Position numbers and translations under genes: made by a program. Positions 54,015 to 63,674 of a DNA stretch of 64,000 nucleotides are shown in pieces (positions within the stretch are counted from its first letter, which is position 1; each line of letters begins with the position of its first letter). The notes under the pieces are model-generated. The model made no database searches. It was given only the letters and a program-made list of their open reading frames with translations, and was not told the DNA's origin. Source of the DNA: Microbacterium testaceum StLB037 (GTDB lineage Bacteria; Actinomycetota; Actinomycetes; Actinomycetales; Microbacteriaceae); assembly GCF_900104345.1 (NCBI RefSeq), contig NZ_FNJN01000008.1, positions 1 to 64,000 on the forward strand, given 5' to 3'.

Positions 54015-55358
54015 ATGGGCGACCTCCTCGATCTCCTCGCTGTCTGGATGCCGCGTCAGCGCTGGTACGGCACGAAGGGCCGCGATCCGCGGCTGACTCT
54101 CGTGGCCGACTGGCCGCTCGATGCGGCCGATGCGCGACTGCTGCTGGTGCGCGACGAAGCCGTGCACCCGGCGATCGTGTACCAGGTGCCGGTTGCGCGC
54201 CGGCCGGAGGGGTCCGTTCCTCCCGGGAGTCTGATCGGCGCCGCCGACGACGGGCTCGTGTGGACGGATGCCACGACCGACCCCGCCTTCACCGATGCGC
54301 TGTACGCGCTGGTGTCGGTCGGCGGCGAGGTGGGATCGGACGAGGACGGGTTCCGGGGCATTCCGCTCGGGGCGACGGGCGGGCGGGCGCCTGCTCCGCA
54401 GATGACCGCGCGCGTGCTGAGCGGCGAGCAGTCGAACACCTCGATCATCTACCGACCCGAGGGTGAAGAGCCGGGTGTCCCCGTCATCTGCAAGTTGTTC
54501 CGGCAGGTGAATCCGGGGATCAATCCTGACGTCGAGCTGCAGTCCGCTCTGGCCGCTGGAGGGGCCGCTTTCGTGCCCGGAGCGATCGGCGAAGTCCGCG
54601 GAATCTGGATGACGCCCGAGGGTGTTCCGGTCAGCGGATCGCTCGCTTTCGCGCAGGAATTCTTTGAGGGAGTCGAAGATGCGTGGCGCGTCGCGCTCGA
54701 CGCCGCGGCCGCCGGAGAGGACTTCGCCGACCGCGCGTACGCCCTCGGAGCGAGCGTCGCCGGCATGCACGTGGCACTCGCCGAGCAGTTCTCGACCCTC
54801 GATCCGAGCGAGGCCGACCGCTCCGCCATCACCGGCGCGTGGGAGCGACGACTATTGATCGCGCTCGGGGAAGTGCCCGCTCTGCAGCCCTACGAGGAGC
54901 AGATCCGCGACGTCTACGCCCGCGCTCTGGCCGCGAAATGGCCTGCTCTGCAGCGGATTCACGGCGATCTGCACCTCGGTCAGGTGCTCGACACGCCCTC
55001 GAACGGATGGGTGCTCCTCGACTTCGAGGGTGAGCCCCTTCGTCCGATCAACGAGCGCCTCCAGCCCGATGTCGCGGTCCGCGATGTGGCCGGCATGCTC
55101 CGCTCGTTCGACTACGTCTCGGGTGCCGTGGCCGACGACGACGGCGAGGCCGTGCGCGCGTGGGTCATCGCCGCGCAGCAGGCCTTCCTCGACGGATACG
55201 CCGACACGACGCGTCGCCCCCGCACCGACGACGATCCCCTGCTCGAGGCGTTCGAACTCGACAAGGCCGTGTACGAAGCGATCTACGAGACGCGAAATCG
55301 CCCGGACTGGGTGGGTATCCCCCTCGCCGCCATCGGGCGCCTGGCACCCCTGCGCTGA
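54015..55358 (+). CDS. Maltokinase-like sugar kinase
   Basis: Encodes 447 residues with a eukaryotic-kinase-like fold: RVLSGEQSNTSIIYR (about 136-150) for the nucleotide loop, VICKLFRQ with the conserved Lys, catalytic RIHGDLHLGQVL and metal-binding LLDFEGEPLRPINERL. This set is diagnostic for maltokinase (Mak/Pep2), which makes maltose-1-phosphate for GlgE glucan synthesis. treS and glgE are not in the window, whereas otsAB are, 45 kb away. A strong terminator follows. Confidence 0.88.
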   Translation: MGDLLDLLAVWMPRQRWYGTKGRDPRLTLVADWPLDAADARLLLVRDEAVHPAIVYQVPVARRPEGSVPPGSLIGAADDGLVWTDATTDPAFTDALYALVSVGGEVGSDEDGFRGIPLGATGGRAPAPQMTARVLSGEQSNTSIIYRPEGEEPGVPVICKLFRQVNPGINPDVELQSALAAGGAAFVPGAIGEVRGIWMTPEGVPVSGSLAFAQEFFEGVEDAWRVALDAAAAGEDFADRAYALGASVAGMHVALAEQFSTLDPSEADRSAITGAWERRLLIALGEVPALQPYEEQIRDVYARALAAKWPALQRIHGDLHLGQVLDTPSNGWVLLDFEGEPLRPINERLQPDVAVRDVAGMLRSFDYVSGAVADDDGEAVRAWVIAAQQAFLDGYADTTRRPRTDDDPLLEAFELDKAVYEAIYETRNRPDWVGIPLAAIGRLAPLR

Positions 55359-55376
55359 CCGCTCACTTCATCACGA

Positions 55377-55415
55377 GAACGCCACCCCGCACTGTCTGGC
55401 GGGGTGGCGTTTTCG
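55377..55415 (+). terminator. Terminator after maltokinase gene
   Basis: AACGCCACCCCGC (55378-55390) pairs perfectly with GCGGGGTGGCGTT, followed by TTCGTT. The convergent HtrA gene ends 20 bases beyond, so it may serve both. Confidence 0.85.
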
Positions 55416-55429
55416 TTGCTCGGAGCGGG

Positions 55430-56959
55430 TCAGCTCGTGGGCATCGAGCCTAGGGTGACCTCGGCGGTCTTCTCCTGGCCGGAGCGGTTGTAGGTGATCT
55501 CGGCCTTGCTGCCCGCGGCGAGCGCGCGCACCTGGGCGGTGAGGTCGATGGAGTTCGTCACGGGGATGCCGTTGACCTTGGTGATCACGTCGCCCTTCTG
55601 GAGTCCGGCCGCCTGCGCCGCCCCTCCGCCGGAGACGTCGGCGATGTAGGCACCGGTCGTGGTCGCTCCCTGGATGGAGGCGGCATCCTGAACCGAGGCA
55701 CCCAGCAGGCCGTGCGTGGCGGAGCCGTTGTCAATGATCTCCTGCGAGATGCGCTTGGCGATGTCGGAGGGGATCGAGAAGCCGACGCCGATGTTGCCGG
55801 ACTGTCCGCCCGACGACGATCCGCCGGCGCTCGCGATGGCGACGTTGATGCCGATCAGCTTGCCCTCGTTGTTGACGAGCGCTCCGCCGGAGTTGCCGGG
55901 GTTGATGGCGGCGTCGGTCTGGATGACGGCGATCTTGATCGTCTGGTTGGCGGACTGCTGCTCCTGGCCCTGACCGAAGTCGAAGCGGAACGGGCTCTCC
56001 TGACCCGGCTCCTGCTGCTGCTGGTCGGTGCCGTCGCTCGGGGCGGCCGACGAGGCGACCTGGATCGAACGGTTCAGCGCGCTGACGATACCGGTCGTGA
56101 CGGTGTTCGGCAGGTCGAGCGGGGCGCCGATCGCGATGGCGTTGTCGCCGACGTTGAGCTTGGACGAGTCGGCCCATTCGATGGGGGTCAGGCCCGAGGC
56201 GTTGTCGAGCTTGATGACCGCGAGGTCGTAGGTGGGGTCGGTGCCGACGACCTTGGCCGAGTAGACCTTGCCGTCCGAGGTGGTGACCGAGATCTTGGCG
56301 CTGCCGCTCTGACCGTCGAGGGTGACCACGTGCGTGTTGGTGAGCACGTAGCCGTCCTGGCTGAGGATCACGCCCGAACCGGTGCCGCCCGACTGCCCGG
56401 CCGTCGCGCTGATGGTGACGACGCTGGGGACGACCTTCGCGGCGACCGCCGAGGTGTTGTTGACGCTGTCGGGGTTGTTGACCGTGATGGCCGAGGGGCC
56501 TGACGCCGCCGAGGTGTTCGAGCCGCCCCAGAGGTTGAGGCCGGCGTAGGTGCCGCCGAGGCCCGCGCCACCGCCGACGAGGGCGGCCGCGACGAGCAGG
56601 GCCGCGACGCGCGGCACCGAGCTCTTCTTGCGGGGGGCGGTGGACGTCGACGACGGCATCGCGAGGGTGGGGTGCGCGTCGGTGGCGGCGGGGCCGAAGG
56701 CCTGACCGGTCGGCGTCGTCGCGCCCGAGGGGGCCGAGGCGTAACCGGGGTGCTGCGGTGCGGTGCCGGCGGCGGGCGGGGGCCAGGCGGCGGCGGCCGA
56801 GGCCGGCGAACGCGTGGGCACCGGCGGCACGTCGTAGCGCGGCGCGGCGGGGGTGGTGGACTCGGGCTGCGGCGACGCGGGAACGGCGCCGTTCGCGGCG
56901 GAGTTGTCGAGGTGGCTGTTGTGGTCGCCCGCGGGGCGGTTGTCCGTGTTGTCGCTCAT
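55430..56959 (-). CDS. HtrA/DegP-type serine protease with PDZ domain
   Basis: Encodes 509 residues from ATG 56959, which has AAGGAG six bases before it; a longer in-frame start upstream lacks one. Residues 1-110 are a cytosolic Pro/Ala-rich tail, 115-140 a transmembrane span (VAALLVAAALVGGGAGLGGT), then the trypsin-like domain with H210 (LTNTHVV), D245 (TYDLAVIKL) and S357 (INPGNSGGAL), and a single PDZ domain from about 410. Fits membrane-anchored extracytoplasmic quality-control proteases of actinobacteria (HtrA/PepD group). Confidence 0.93.
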   Translation of the reverse strand: MSDNTDNRPAGDHNSHLDNSAANGAVPASPQPESTTPAAPRYDVPPVPTRSPASAAAAWPPPAAGTAPQHPGYASAPSGATTPTGQAFGPAATDAHPTLAMPSSTSTAPRKKSSVPRVAALLVAAALVGGGAGLGGTYAGLNLWGGSNTSAASGPSAITVNNPDSVNNTSAVAAKVVPSVVTISATAGQSGGTGSGVILSQDGYVLTNTHVVTLDGQSGSAKISVTTSDGKVYSAKVVGTDPTYDLAVIKLDNASGLTPIEWADSSKLNVGDNAIAIGAPLDLPNTVTTGIVSALNRSIQVASSAAPSDGTDQQQQEPGQESPFRFDFGQGQEQQSANQTIKIAVIQTDAAINPGNSGGALVNNEGKLIGINVAIASAGGSSSGGQSGNIGVGFSIPSDIAKRISQEIIDNGSATHGLLGASVQDAASIQGATTTGAYIADVSGGGAAQAAGLQKGDVITKVNGIPVTNSIDLTAQVRALAAGSKAEITYNRSGQEKTAEVTLGSMPTS

Positions 56960-57107
56960 GGGATGCTCCTTGTTCCAGGTGCTTCTACGATGACCACCAA
57001 TCCTGTGGACCACCTATGACGGGCGTGGGCCCTCTCTATGGGTCTAGCAGGAACGACCCGCGCGGCATTCCCGCTTGCGTTGCGCGGGGGTGCGGCATCC
57101 TGGATCC

Positions 57108-58313
57108 ATGCGACACATCCCCGGCGCTTGGCAGCGCACCGCCCGCGGTGCGGGCCTGCTCGCTCCCGACGGCTCGTCGGTCCCCACGATCTTCGCCGAG
57201 ATGAGCGCCCTCGCCACCGCGACCGGGGCTCTCAACCTGGGGCAGGGATTTCCCGACGAGGACGGGCCCGAAGCGATGCTGGATGCCGCCCGCGCGGCCA
57301 TCTCGTCGGGCGTCAACCAGTATGCGCCGGGGCGCGGCTTTCCCGACCTGCTGGCCGCCGTCGCCGAGCATCAGCAGCGCTTCTACGGGATCGAACTCGA
57401 CCCGCAGCGCGAGGTGCTCATCACGGTCGGGGCGACCGAGGCGCTCGCCTCGACCCTGCTCGCCCTGGTGGACTCCCCCGACGACGAGGTCGTGGTCTTC
57501 GAGCCCTACTACGACTCGTACGCCGCCTGCGTGGCCCTCTCGGGCGCCACGCTCGTGCCGGTACCCCTGCGGTGGCCCGACTTCCAACCCGACCTCGAGC
57601 GCCTGGCATCCGCCGTCACCGACCGCACGCGCGTGATCCTCGTGAACGACCCGCACAACCCGACGGGCACGGTGTTCTCTCGCGAAGTGCTCGACGAGGT
57701 CGTACGCCTCGCACACCGGCACGACGCGATCATCGTCACCGACGAGGTGTACGAGCACCTCGTGTTCGACGGGCCGCATGTGCCGATCGCGACGCTCCCC
57801 GGGGCGGCCGAGCGGACCCTGTCGATCTCGTCAGGCGGCAAGACGTTCTCGCTGACCGGGTGGAAGACCGGGTGGGTCACCGGCCCCGCCGACCTCGTGT
57901 CGGTCGTGCTCGCGGTCAAGCAGTACCTGACCTACGTGGGCGGCTCGCCCTTCCAACCGGCGATCGCCGTCGGCCTGCGCCTGCCCGGTGCCTTCTTCGC
58001 CTCGGTCGCGTCGGAGATGGCTGCCAAGGCCGCCCTGCTGGGCACGGGGCTCCGCGCGGCGGGGTTCGACGTGTCCTCCCCCGCGGGCTCGTATTTCACG
58101 GTGGTGGATGCCGCCCCACTCGGCGCCACCGACGCCGACGCGTTCTGCCGCGAGCTGCCCGCCCGCGCCGGAGTGGTCGGCATTCCCCTCACCGCCTTCG
58201 TCACACCGGAGCACCGGGGCGACTACGCCACGCTGGTGCGATTTGCGGCGTGCAAGCGGGTTGAGGTGTTGGAGGATGCGGCGGGGCGGTTGGCGGGGAT
58301 GACGTTCAACTGA
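57108..58313 (+). CDS. PLP-dependent class I/II aminotransferase
   Basis: Encodes 401 residues from ATG 57108. Motifs: LNLGQGFPDEDGPEAMLDAA, NQYAPGRGFPDLLAAVAEHQ, DPHNPTGTVFSREVLDEVV, TDEVYEHLVF and PLP lysine K245 in SSGGKTFSLTGWKTGW. It is closest by motif to methionine/kynurenine-type aminotransferases of the DapC/YbdL kind, but substrate is not fixed. Divergent from the HtrA gene; CATCCT six bases before the ATG loosely resembles the leaderless -10 pattern. Confidence 0.9.
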   Translation: MRHIPGAWQRTARGAGLLAPDGSSVPTIFAEMSALATATGALNLGQGFPDEDGPEAMLDAARAAISSGVNQYAPGRGFPDLLAAVAEHQQRFYGIELDPQREVLITVGATEALASTLLALVDSPDDEVVVFEPYYDSYAACVALSGATLVPVPLRWPDFQPDLERLASAVTDRTRVILVNDPHNPTGTVFSREVLDEVVRLAHRHDAIIVTDEVYEHLVFDGPHVPIATLPGAAERTLSISSGGKTFSLTGWKTGWVTGPADLVSVVLAVKQYLTYVGGSPFQPAIAVGLRLPGAFFASVASEMAAKAALLGTGLRAAGFDVSSPAGSYFTVVDAAPLGATDADAFCRELPARAGVVGIPLTAFVTPEHRGDYATLVRFAACKRVEVLEDAAGRLAGMTFN

Positions 58314-58445
58314 GGGCATTTGAACCTTGCTAGCAATGCGAGTCGAACCGAGCAGTTATTCCGAATAACTCTTCGAAGGTTGCGTAAGGCCCGACGTCTT
58401 CGTCTGACAACCCGCTCAGTATTCAAGGATCGTGGAGGCTAACCG

Positions 58446-59396
58446 TCACTTACGACGAATTCGATGACGGGCCTGAGCGGCTATGTCCTTCAGTAGACGG
58501 CTCGGCTTTCGATGATGCAGACCAGCAACACGACCGGCCCTCTCGACAAAAGATTCTTGGGGCAAAGTCCAAAACCAACTGCCCCGATCTATGACCGCGG
58601 CGTGCATCTCCGCGAATGCTCGTTCCTTCTCAGCCGGCAAGTGCCACAGCGCGAGTGCCGCTTCGTTCCCTGTGACAGACCTGAAACGGTGAGCCGTCCA
58701 GATGCGGTTCACGATATCTGTCGAGGCGCGAGTGGGCAGCCCCTCGAGGGCGAACCCCATTATGTGTTCCTCGGTCGTGAAGTATGAGAGGCCCCGTTCA
58801 TATCGGTCGAGCGCGCTCCGCCACGCCGTTGCAGCACGTTCGATCACCGCCCTGCGCAGCGACGACGGGATACCGTAAAACTCGCCGCCATAGTGGGACA
58901 CAGAAGTTCGCGGCTCACCTAACGCGTCATGAATGCGCGCCGCCTCGGTTCGACTCAAGCGGTTGATGTCGTGGTCATCCCCATAGGGCAGCGGGAGGGC
59001 CGCTATCGCGCCCTGCTCGCGTAAGAGCCCGGACAGGTCCCCAACGCACAGCACATCGGGGTCGATGAGGAGCAGGTAGTCGCTCAGCGCGATCTGATCG
59101 ACCGCATCTAGAAGGTAGAGAGACCCGGCAAATGTCGGAGCGAAACCCACCGGCGGTGTGTGCGCAAATGGAATCACCTCGACACGGGCACCCACGGAGG
59201 CAAACTCGGCGCGCCACTCGACACCCGGATCCTCAGATGTCACAAATACTCTGTCCCATGCAGGGTTCCAACGCTGACAAGATGCGAGCGCGACAACAGA
59301 TGCTTTCATGTAGACGTCGCGAGTTGCGGCGGCTTTGGAAATGTTCGGGCTGTGCGAAGACGGCATTGGTGCGAAGGGAATCGCGACAGTGGGCAC
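58446..59396 (-). CDS. GT-A-like glycosyltransferase, substrate unknown
   Basis: Encodes 316 residues from GTG 59396, with TAGCCT and six bases ahead. The DxD motif is in YLLLIDPDVLCVGDLSGLL (about 108-126), typical of nucleotide-sugar transferases; [17 protein letters not shown] and the Trp-rich end GSWFWTLPQESF follow. Codon use is noticeably AT-richer than flanking genes, suggesting transfer. It may act on a surface polysaccharide, as the gmd-fcl genes 3 kb on would supply GDP-fucose; this link is speculative. Confidence 0.7.
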   Translation of the reverse strand: MPTVAIPFAPMPSSHSPNISKAAATRDVYMKASVVALASCQRWNPAWDRVFVTSEDPGVEWRAEFASVGARVEVIPFAHTPPVGFAPTFAGSLYLLDAVDQIALSDYLLLIDPDVLCVGDLSGLLREQGAIAALPLPYGDDHDINRLSRTEAARIHDALGEPRTSVSHYGGEFYGIPSSLRRAVIERAATAWRSALDRYERGLSYFTTEEHIMGFALEGLPTRASTDIVNRIWTAHRFRSVTGNEAALALWHLPAEKERAFAEMHAAVIDRGSWFWTLPQESFVERAGRVAGLHHRKPSRLLKDIAAQARHRIRRK

Positions 59397-59402
59397 GCGC
59401 CT

Positions 59403-59408
59403 AGGCTA
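59403..59408 (-). promoter_or_regulatory. Leaderless -10 element (TAGCCT) of the glycosyltransferase gene
   Basis: On the minus strand TAGCCT, six bases (AGGCGC), then GTG 59396. Confidence 0.45.
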
Positions 59409-59425
59409 GCGGGTATGCCCCCGCG

Positions 59426-59668
59426 GTGACCCTCCAACATAATATTCAGCCCTGCATGGTGACCGAAGAGATCGAGATCAAGGTCTCAGGTCCGCCGTCT
59501 TCAACCCTCGAACTACCTGACGAACAACCCATTCGTTGGGCGGTCGAGATCGTTCGCTTTGCTTCCCGGTTCATGGTGCTTCAGATTGCACCAGCAACAC
59601 GACTGCGTTGGGGCGACAACGATAGGCACCGGGAGCGGGCCGATCAACGGCAACTCATCGCGGCGTGA
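59426..59668 (+). CDS. Doubtful small open frame
   Basis: An 80-codon frame from GTG 59426, starting MTLQHNIQPCMVTEEIEIKV. The first 60 codons have an AT-rich composition like the neighbouring glycosyltransferase and read as protein; the end overlaps the 3' end of the hydrolase gene. No ribosome-binding site, no known family. It may be a remnant. The surrounding 59409-59654 shows nothing else. Confidence 0.25.
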   Translation: MTLQHNIQPCMVTEEIEIKVSGPPSSTLELPDEQPIRWAVEIVRFASRFMVLQIAPATRLRWGDNDRHRERADQRQLIAA

Positions 59669-60461
59669 CCCGGTACCGCCGCAGCTCGAGTGCCGGGTTC
59701 ACGCGCCGCACGCGAGCGATCGCGGCCGGGTCGACATGCGCCACGGCCACGTCGGTCGCCGTCCCCACCTGAGCGAGCGTCACGCCCTGCGGGTCGACGA
59801 TCATCGAGTGCCCGACGCCGAGGGGCGGCGGGTGATCGGCGGCGGCCACGAAGAACGTGTTCTCGATCGCGCGAGCGGTGAGCAGCGTCTTCCAGTGATG
59901 CTCCTTGAGCGGACCGCGCACCCACTCGGCCGGCACGAGCGCGACATCGACGGCTGCGTCGGCCAGCGTCCGGGCAACCTCCGGAAACCGGAGGTCGTAA
60001 CAGGTCATCAGACCGAACCGCAGCCCGTCGACCTCGAACGTCTGGGGAGGCGCGATCTCACCCGGCTCAACCCAGTCGGACTCACGCTGACCGAAAGCGT
60101 CGTACAGGTGGAGCTTTCGGTACACGGCCCGGATGCCATCGGCACCCACCGCCACGACAGCGTTGCGCACGCGACGACCGTCGTCGGCACGCTCGACCAG
60201 CCCCGCGACCACGACGATGACGAGTTCGGAGGCCAGGGCGGCGAGAGCCTGCACGAAGGGGCCGTCGAGGTCTTCGGCGTTCTCGGCGAGTGAGGAGTCG
60301 AAGGGGTCCACGAAGTAGCTCGAGTACTCGGGGAACGCGACGACCCGCGCACCTCGAGACGCGGCCGTGCGAGCGGCTTCGGAGACGTCGGCCAGATTGC
60401 CCTCGCGAGATGCCGACGGGGCGAACTGCGCGACGGCGATACCGACGGTGTCGTGACTCAT
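59655..60461 (-). CDS. Carbon-nitrogen hydrolase (nitrilase superfamily)
   Basis: Encodes 268 residues. The catalytic triad is E45 (FPEYSSYF), K116 (VYRKLHLYD) and C154 (LMTCYDLRFPE). The motif set is closest to omega-amidase/deaminated-glutathione amidase-type members; the amide substrate is not determined. ATG 60461 overlaps the stop of the upstream DUF6328-like gene (ATGA), so they are co-translated. Cytosolic. Confidence 0.9.
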   Translation of the reverse strand: MSHDTVGIAVAQFAPSASREGNLADVSEAARTAASRGARVVAFPEYSSYFVDPFDSSLAENAEDLDGPFVQALAALASELVIVVVAGLVERADDGRRVRNAVVAVGADGIRAVYRKLHLYDAFGQRESDWVEPGEIAPPQTFEVDGLRFGLMTCYDLRFPEVARTLADAAVDVALVPAEWVRGPLKEHHWKTLLTARAIENTFFVAAADHPPPLGVGHSMIVDPQGVTLAQVGTATDVAVAHVDPAAIARVRRVNPALELRRYRVTPR

Positions 60462-60976
60462 CGCGCGCTCTGCCTCCCCGTTAGCCGGACGTACACCGGC
60501 ACCACGATCCACAGTACGAGGATGATCGCCCCGAGCACGACCCCGGACGCCACAGCACCACCGAACCCCACGACCACGTCGAACACGAACGCCACGACGC
60601 CGACCAGCAGCAGGGACACCAACGCGAGCGCTCCCCGGAGGGCGTTGTGCCCGACCCGCACGAGCGCAGGCTTCACCTGCAGGTGAAACACCGCTCGATG
60701 AAGCGCCACGGGCGCCAGGGCCACAACCGCGCTGAGCGCCGCGAGACAGATCAGCACCAGGTAGAACACTCGCTGGGTCGGGTCGAGCTCCGCGAAAGAC
60801 GCTTGGAACGCCAGCGCCAACAAGAAGCCGGTCAGGATCTGCGTACCCGTCTGCAGCACCCGAAGTTCCTGCAGAATCTCGTTCCAATTGCGGTCGGCAC
60901 GCTGGGCGGGCGTTTCGGGGCGTCCGTCGTCGAGATCGTCGATATTGCTGCTCACCTGGCTATTCTCTCGCGACAC
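60458..60976 (-). CDS. DUF6328-like integral membrane protein
   Basis: Encodes 172 residues. A soluble N-terminus (ADRNWNEILQELRVLQTGTQ) leads into four hydrophobic spans, beginning ILTGFLLALAFQASF and ending GAIILVLWIVVPVYVRL. The NELLQELRVxQTGxQ-like helix before TM1 is the feature I associate with DUF6328. The start is a GTG at 60976, with a second in-frame GTG at 60955. Coupled to the hydrolase gene. Confidence 0.75.
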   Translation of the reverse strand: MSRENSQVSSNIDDLDDGRPETPAQRADRNWNEILQELRVLQTGTQILTGFLLALAFQASFAELDPTQRVFYLVLICLAALSAVVALAPVALHRAVFHLQVKPALVRVGHNALRGALALVSLLLVGVVAFVFDVVVGFGGAVASGVVLGAIILVLWIVVPVYVRLTGRQSAR

Positions 60977-61038
60977 TCCCGGGCGGTGTGCCAGGATTTG
61001 CGGCTTCGTTCATCTGTGGGTAATGTTTTCTCTTGTGC

Positions 61039-61112
61039 CGCGGGGTGGAGCAGCTCGGTAGCTCGCTGGGCTCATAACCCAGAGGTCGTAGGTTCAAATC
61101 CTGCCCCCGCAA
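61039..61112 (+). tRNA. Initiator tRNA-Met (CAT)
   Basis: 74 bases without CCA. Initiator traits are visible: the unpaired C1 opposite A72 at the acceptor end (CGCGGGG with CCCCGCA) and three consecutive G-C pairs in the anticodon stem (CTGGG CTCATAA CCCAG). T arm GTAGGTTCAAATCCTGC. A 14-bp hairpin follows. Confidence 0.96.
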
Positions 61113-61118
61113 CAAGAA

Positions 61119-61152
61119 GAAGGCCCCGGATCGCAAGATCCGGGGCCTTCTG
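61119..61152 (+). terminator. Terminator after initiator tRNA-Met
   Basis: GAAGGCCCCGGATC (61119-61132) and its perfect complement (61137-61150) close a GCAA tetraloop, followed by TGTCTCTCG. Confidence 0.85.
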
Positions 61153-61220
61153 TCTCTCGTCGTCGAGCGTCATCCATGCCGACCGGACGCGAGGTCGTGG
61201 CTTCTTACGACCGACCCCGG

Positions 61221-61538
61221 TCACCCCGTCTCGGTGTCGACGTTCGCGCGCCCAGGCTCCGTCTCCCAGTCCCCCACCCACCAGTCGGCTAACCCCGCCA
61301 TACGCCCAGCAACCCGCTGGTGCGCGTGACCGGCCCGCCACGTCTCAAAAGCGGACCGGTCCACGAAGCTGCCATCTTCGACGACGATCCGCCCCTTGCG
61401 AGTGTCGAGCGACATCTCGATAGTCCACGCGGTGACACCAGGCGCCTTTCCGACCGCGCGCAACTCGTCGATTGCCGCAGACAGGTCCGGGTCCGTGACG
61501 TCATCACGGACCCGGAACAGCACAACGTGTCGGAACAT
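61221..61538 (-). CDS. Dabb (stress-responsive alpha-beta barrel) protein
   Basis: Encodes 105 residues, starting MFRHVVLFRVRDDVTDPDLS, the standard Dabb opening (His-Val-Val-Leu-Phe-Arg). It ends in a Trp-rich tail (GLADWWVGDWETEPG). The fold is a small dimeric ferredoxin-like barrel; the role is unknown. Its ATG immediately follows the stop of fcl with no spacing, so it is the last gene of gmd-fcl-dabb. Confidence 0.85.
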   Translation of the reverse strand: MFRHVVLFRVRDDVTDPDLSAAIDELRAVGKAPGVTAWTIEMSLDTRKGRIVVEDGSFVDRSAFETWRAGHAHQRVAGRMAGLADWWVGDWETEPGRANVDTETG

Positions 61539-62522
61539 CTATTCGCGAATTGTGTCGACGTGGTCGCGGTACCACGCGACGGTGCGCTCCATGCCTTCTT
61601 CGAGCGAGATGGATGCCGTCCACCCCGCCTCAGCGAGCTTGGACACGTCCAGCAACTTCTGCGGGGTCCCGTCAGGCTTCGACGTGTCCCATTCGGTTTC
61701 GCCGGTGTACCCGGTGACGCGCGCGATAGTCTCGGCGATCTCGCGGATCGTCACGTCGCTGCCGGTGCCGACGTTGACCTGGTCCGGGCCGTCGTAGTGC
61801 TCCATGAGATGCAGGCAGGCATCCGCCATGTCATCAGCGTGAAGGAACTCGCGGCGAGGCGTCCCGGTCCCCCAGTTCGTGACGCTCGCGGCACCGGACT
61901 GCGCGGCCTCGTCGTAGCGGCGGATGAGCGCCGGCAGCACGTGCGACCCCTTCGGCGAGAAGTTGTCGTTGGGACCGTACAGGTTGGTCGGCATCGCGCT
62001 GATCCACGGCAAGCCGTACTGGCGGCGCACAGCCTGGGTCTGCAGGATGCCGGCGATCTTCGCGATTGCGTACGCGTCGTTCGTGGGCTCGAGGTGCCCC
62101 GTCAGCAGCGAGTCCTCGCGGATCGGCTGCTCGGCGAACTTCGGGTAGATGCAAGACGAGCCGAGGAAAAGCACCCGCTCCACGTCGTTGGCGAGGGCGG
62201 CATCGAGCACGTTGACCTGAATGCGCATGTTGTCGCTCAAGAAATCCACGGGATAGGTGGAGTTCGCCAGGATGCCGCCCACCTTGGCCGCAGCCAGCAC
62301 GACGTACTTCGGCTTCGTCTCTCCCATGTAGGCGAAGACCGCGTCACGGTCCTTCAGGTCGAGTTCTGCCGAGGGCTTGCCCACGACGTTCTCGAATCCC
62401 GAGGCCTCGAGCTTGCGCACGATCGCCGATCCAACAAGCCCGCGATGACCCGCAACGTAGAAGGTCGCGCCTCGGTCGAGCTCGCCCGGGGTGTACTGGA
62501 CTCCGTCGACGGCAGTGCTCAC
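61539..62522 (-). CDS. fcl: GDP-L-fucose synthase
   Basis: Epimerase-reductase that turns GDP-4-keto-6-deoxy-mannose into GDP-L-fucose with NADPH. The 327-residue SDR protein has the cofactor loop [16 protein letters not shown], the catalytic [11 protein letters not shown] and YAIAKIAG (Tyr/Lys), and [23 protein letters not shown] 62522 overlaps the gmd stop (GTGA), which fixes the start. Acts directly after Gmd in the same operon. Confidence 0.95.
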   Translation of the reverse strand: MSTAVDGVQYTPGELDRGATFYVAGHRGLVGSAIVRKLEASGFENVVGKPSAELDLKDRDAVFAYMGETKPKYVVLAAAKVGGILANSTYPVDFLSDNMRIQVNVLDAALANDVERVLFLGSSCIYPKFAEQPIREDSLLTGHLEPTNDAYAIAKIAGILQTQAVRRQYGLPWISAMPTNLYGPNDNFSPKGSHVLPALIRRYDEAAQSGAASVTNWGTGTPRREFLHADDMADACLHLMEHYDGPDQVNVGTGSDVTIREIAETIARVTGYTGETEWDTSKPDGTPQKLLDVSKLAEAGWTASISLEEGMERTVAWYRDHVDTIRE

Positions 62523-63568
62523 GCGCGCGCTCCGAGCATGTCGCGGTTGCTCCAGGTCGGGAGCGACACTGTGTCGATCCACTCGGAGCCCCGCTCGAGC
62601 AGCGTGACGTCTGCATCGACCATGAGCTTCGCCAGCTCGTCTCCGTGCACCGAGGGCACCCAGCCGAGCTTGTCAGCCGCCTTTGTCGGATCGCCGATGA
62701 GGGCGTCGACCTCGGTCGGACGCAGGTAGCGCTCGTCGAACTTCACGAACTCTGCCCAGTCCAGGCCGACGTGGCCGAACGAGACCTCGAGGAAGTCTCT
62801 GATCGTGTACCCCATGCCGGTGGCGAGCACGAAGTCCTCGGGTGTGTCGGCCTGGAGCATGCGCCACATACCTTCGACGTACTCCGCCGCGTATCCCCAG
62901 TCGCGGATGGAATCGAGGTTGCCGAGGTAGAGGTCCTTCTGCACGCCGGCCTTGATGCGAGCGACCGCGCGCGTGATCTTGCGCGTCACGAACGTCTCAC
63001 CGCGGCGCGGCGACTCGTGGTTGAACAGGATGCCGTTGACCGCGAACATGTCGTACGCCTCGCGGTAGTTCTTGGTGATCCAGTAGCTGTACAGCTTGGC
63101 TGCCGCGTACGGCGAACGCGGGTAGAACGGAGTCTCTTCGTTCTGCGGCGGTGGTGTCGCCCCGTACAGCTCGGACGTCGAGGCTTGGTAGAACTTCGTC
63201 TGAATACCCGAAAGGCGAACGGCCTCGAGGAGGCGGATGGTTCCGGTTCCGGTGGTGTCAGCCGTGTGCTCGGGCTCGTCGAACGACACACGCACGTGCG
63301 ACTGCGCTGCCAGGTTGTAGACCTCGTCCGGGCTGATCTCGGACATGAGCGTCACGAGGCGTGCTCCGTCGGATAGGTCTCCGTAGTGCAGGAAGAGCTT
63401 CGCCTCCGGGTCGTGGGAGTCGACGTATAGGTGGTCGATGCGATGGGTGTTGAAGGTCGATGCTCGACGGATGAGTCCGTGAACCTCGTACCCCTTCGAC
63501 AGGAGCAGTTCCGCCAGGTAAGACCCGTCCTGGCCCGTGATGCCGGTGATGAGTGCGCGCTTGGTCAC
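62519..63568 (-). CDS. gmd: GDP-mannose 4,6-dehydratase
   Basis: Converts GDP-D-mannose to GDP-4-keto-6-deoxy-D-mannose. The 349-residue SDR protein starts [20 protein letters not shown] (NADP loop at 7-13), has [20 protein letters not shown] and [15 protein letters not shown] (catalytic Tyr/Lys), [20 protein letters not shown] for substrate, and is of normal length. First of gmd-fcl. The GDP-fucose produced would feed a surface polysaccharide, in line with glycosyltransferase-like genes on both sides. Confidence 0.97.
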   Translation of the reverse strand: MTKRALITGITGQDGSYLAELLLSKGYEVHGLIRRASTFNTHRIDHLYVDSHDPEAKLFLHYGDLSDGARLVTLMSEISPDEVYNLAAQSHVRVSFDEPEHTADTTGTGTIRLLEAVRLSGIQTKFYQASTSELYGATPPPQNEETPFYPRSPYAAAKLYSYWITKNYREAYDMFAVNGILFNHESPRRGETFVTRKITRAVARIKAGVQKDLYLGNLDSIRDWGYAAEYVEGMWRMLQADTPEDFVLATGMGYTIRDFLEVSFGHVGLDWAEFVKFDERYLRPTEVDALIGDPTKAADKLGWVPSVHGDELAKLMVDADVTLLERGSEWIDTVSLPTWSNRDMLGARA

Positions 63569-63674
63569 TGTGTGAGCCCCTGTTTCATGTCGCGACGAGC
63601 AGGTTTAGAAGATAGCGACGCCGCCGATCGTTCTACCGGCATCCGCTTTGAGAGAATAGTGGACTGCTGTGTCG

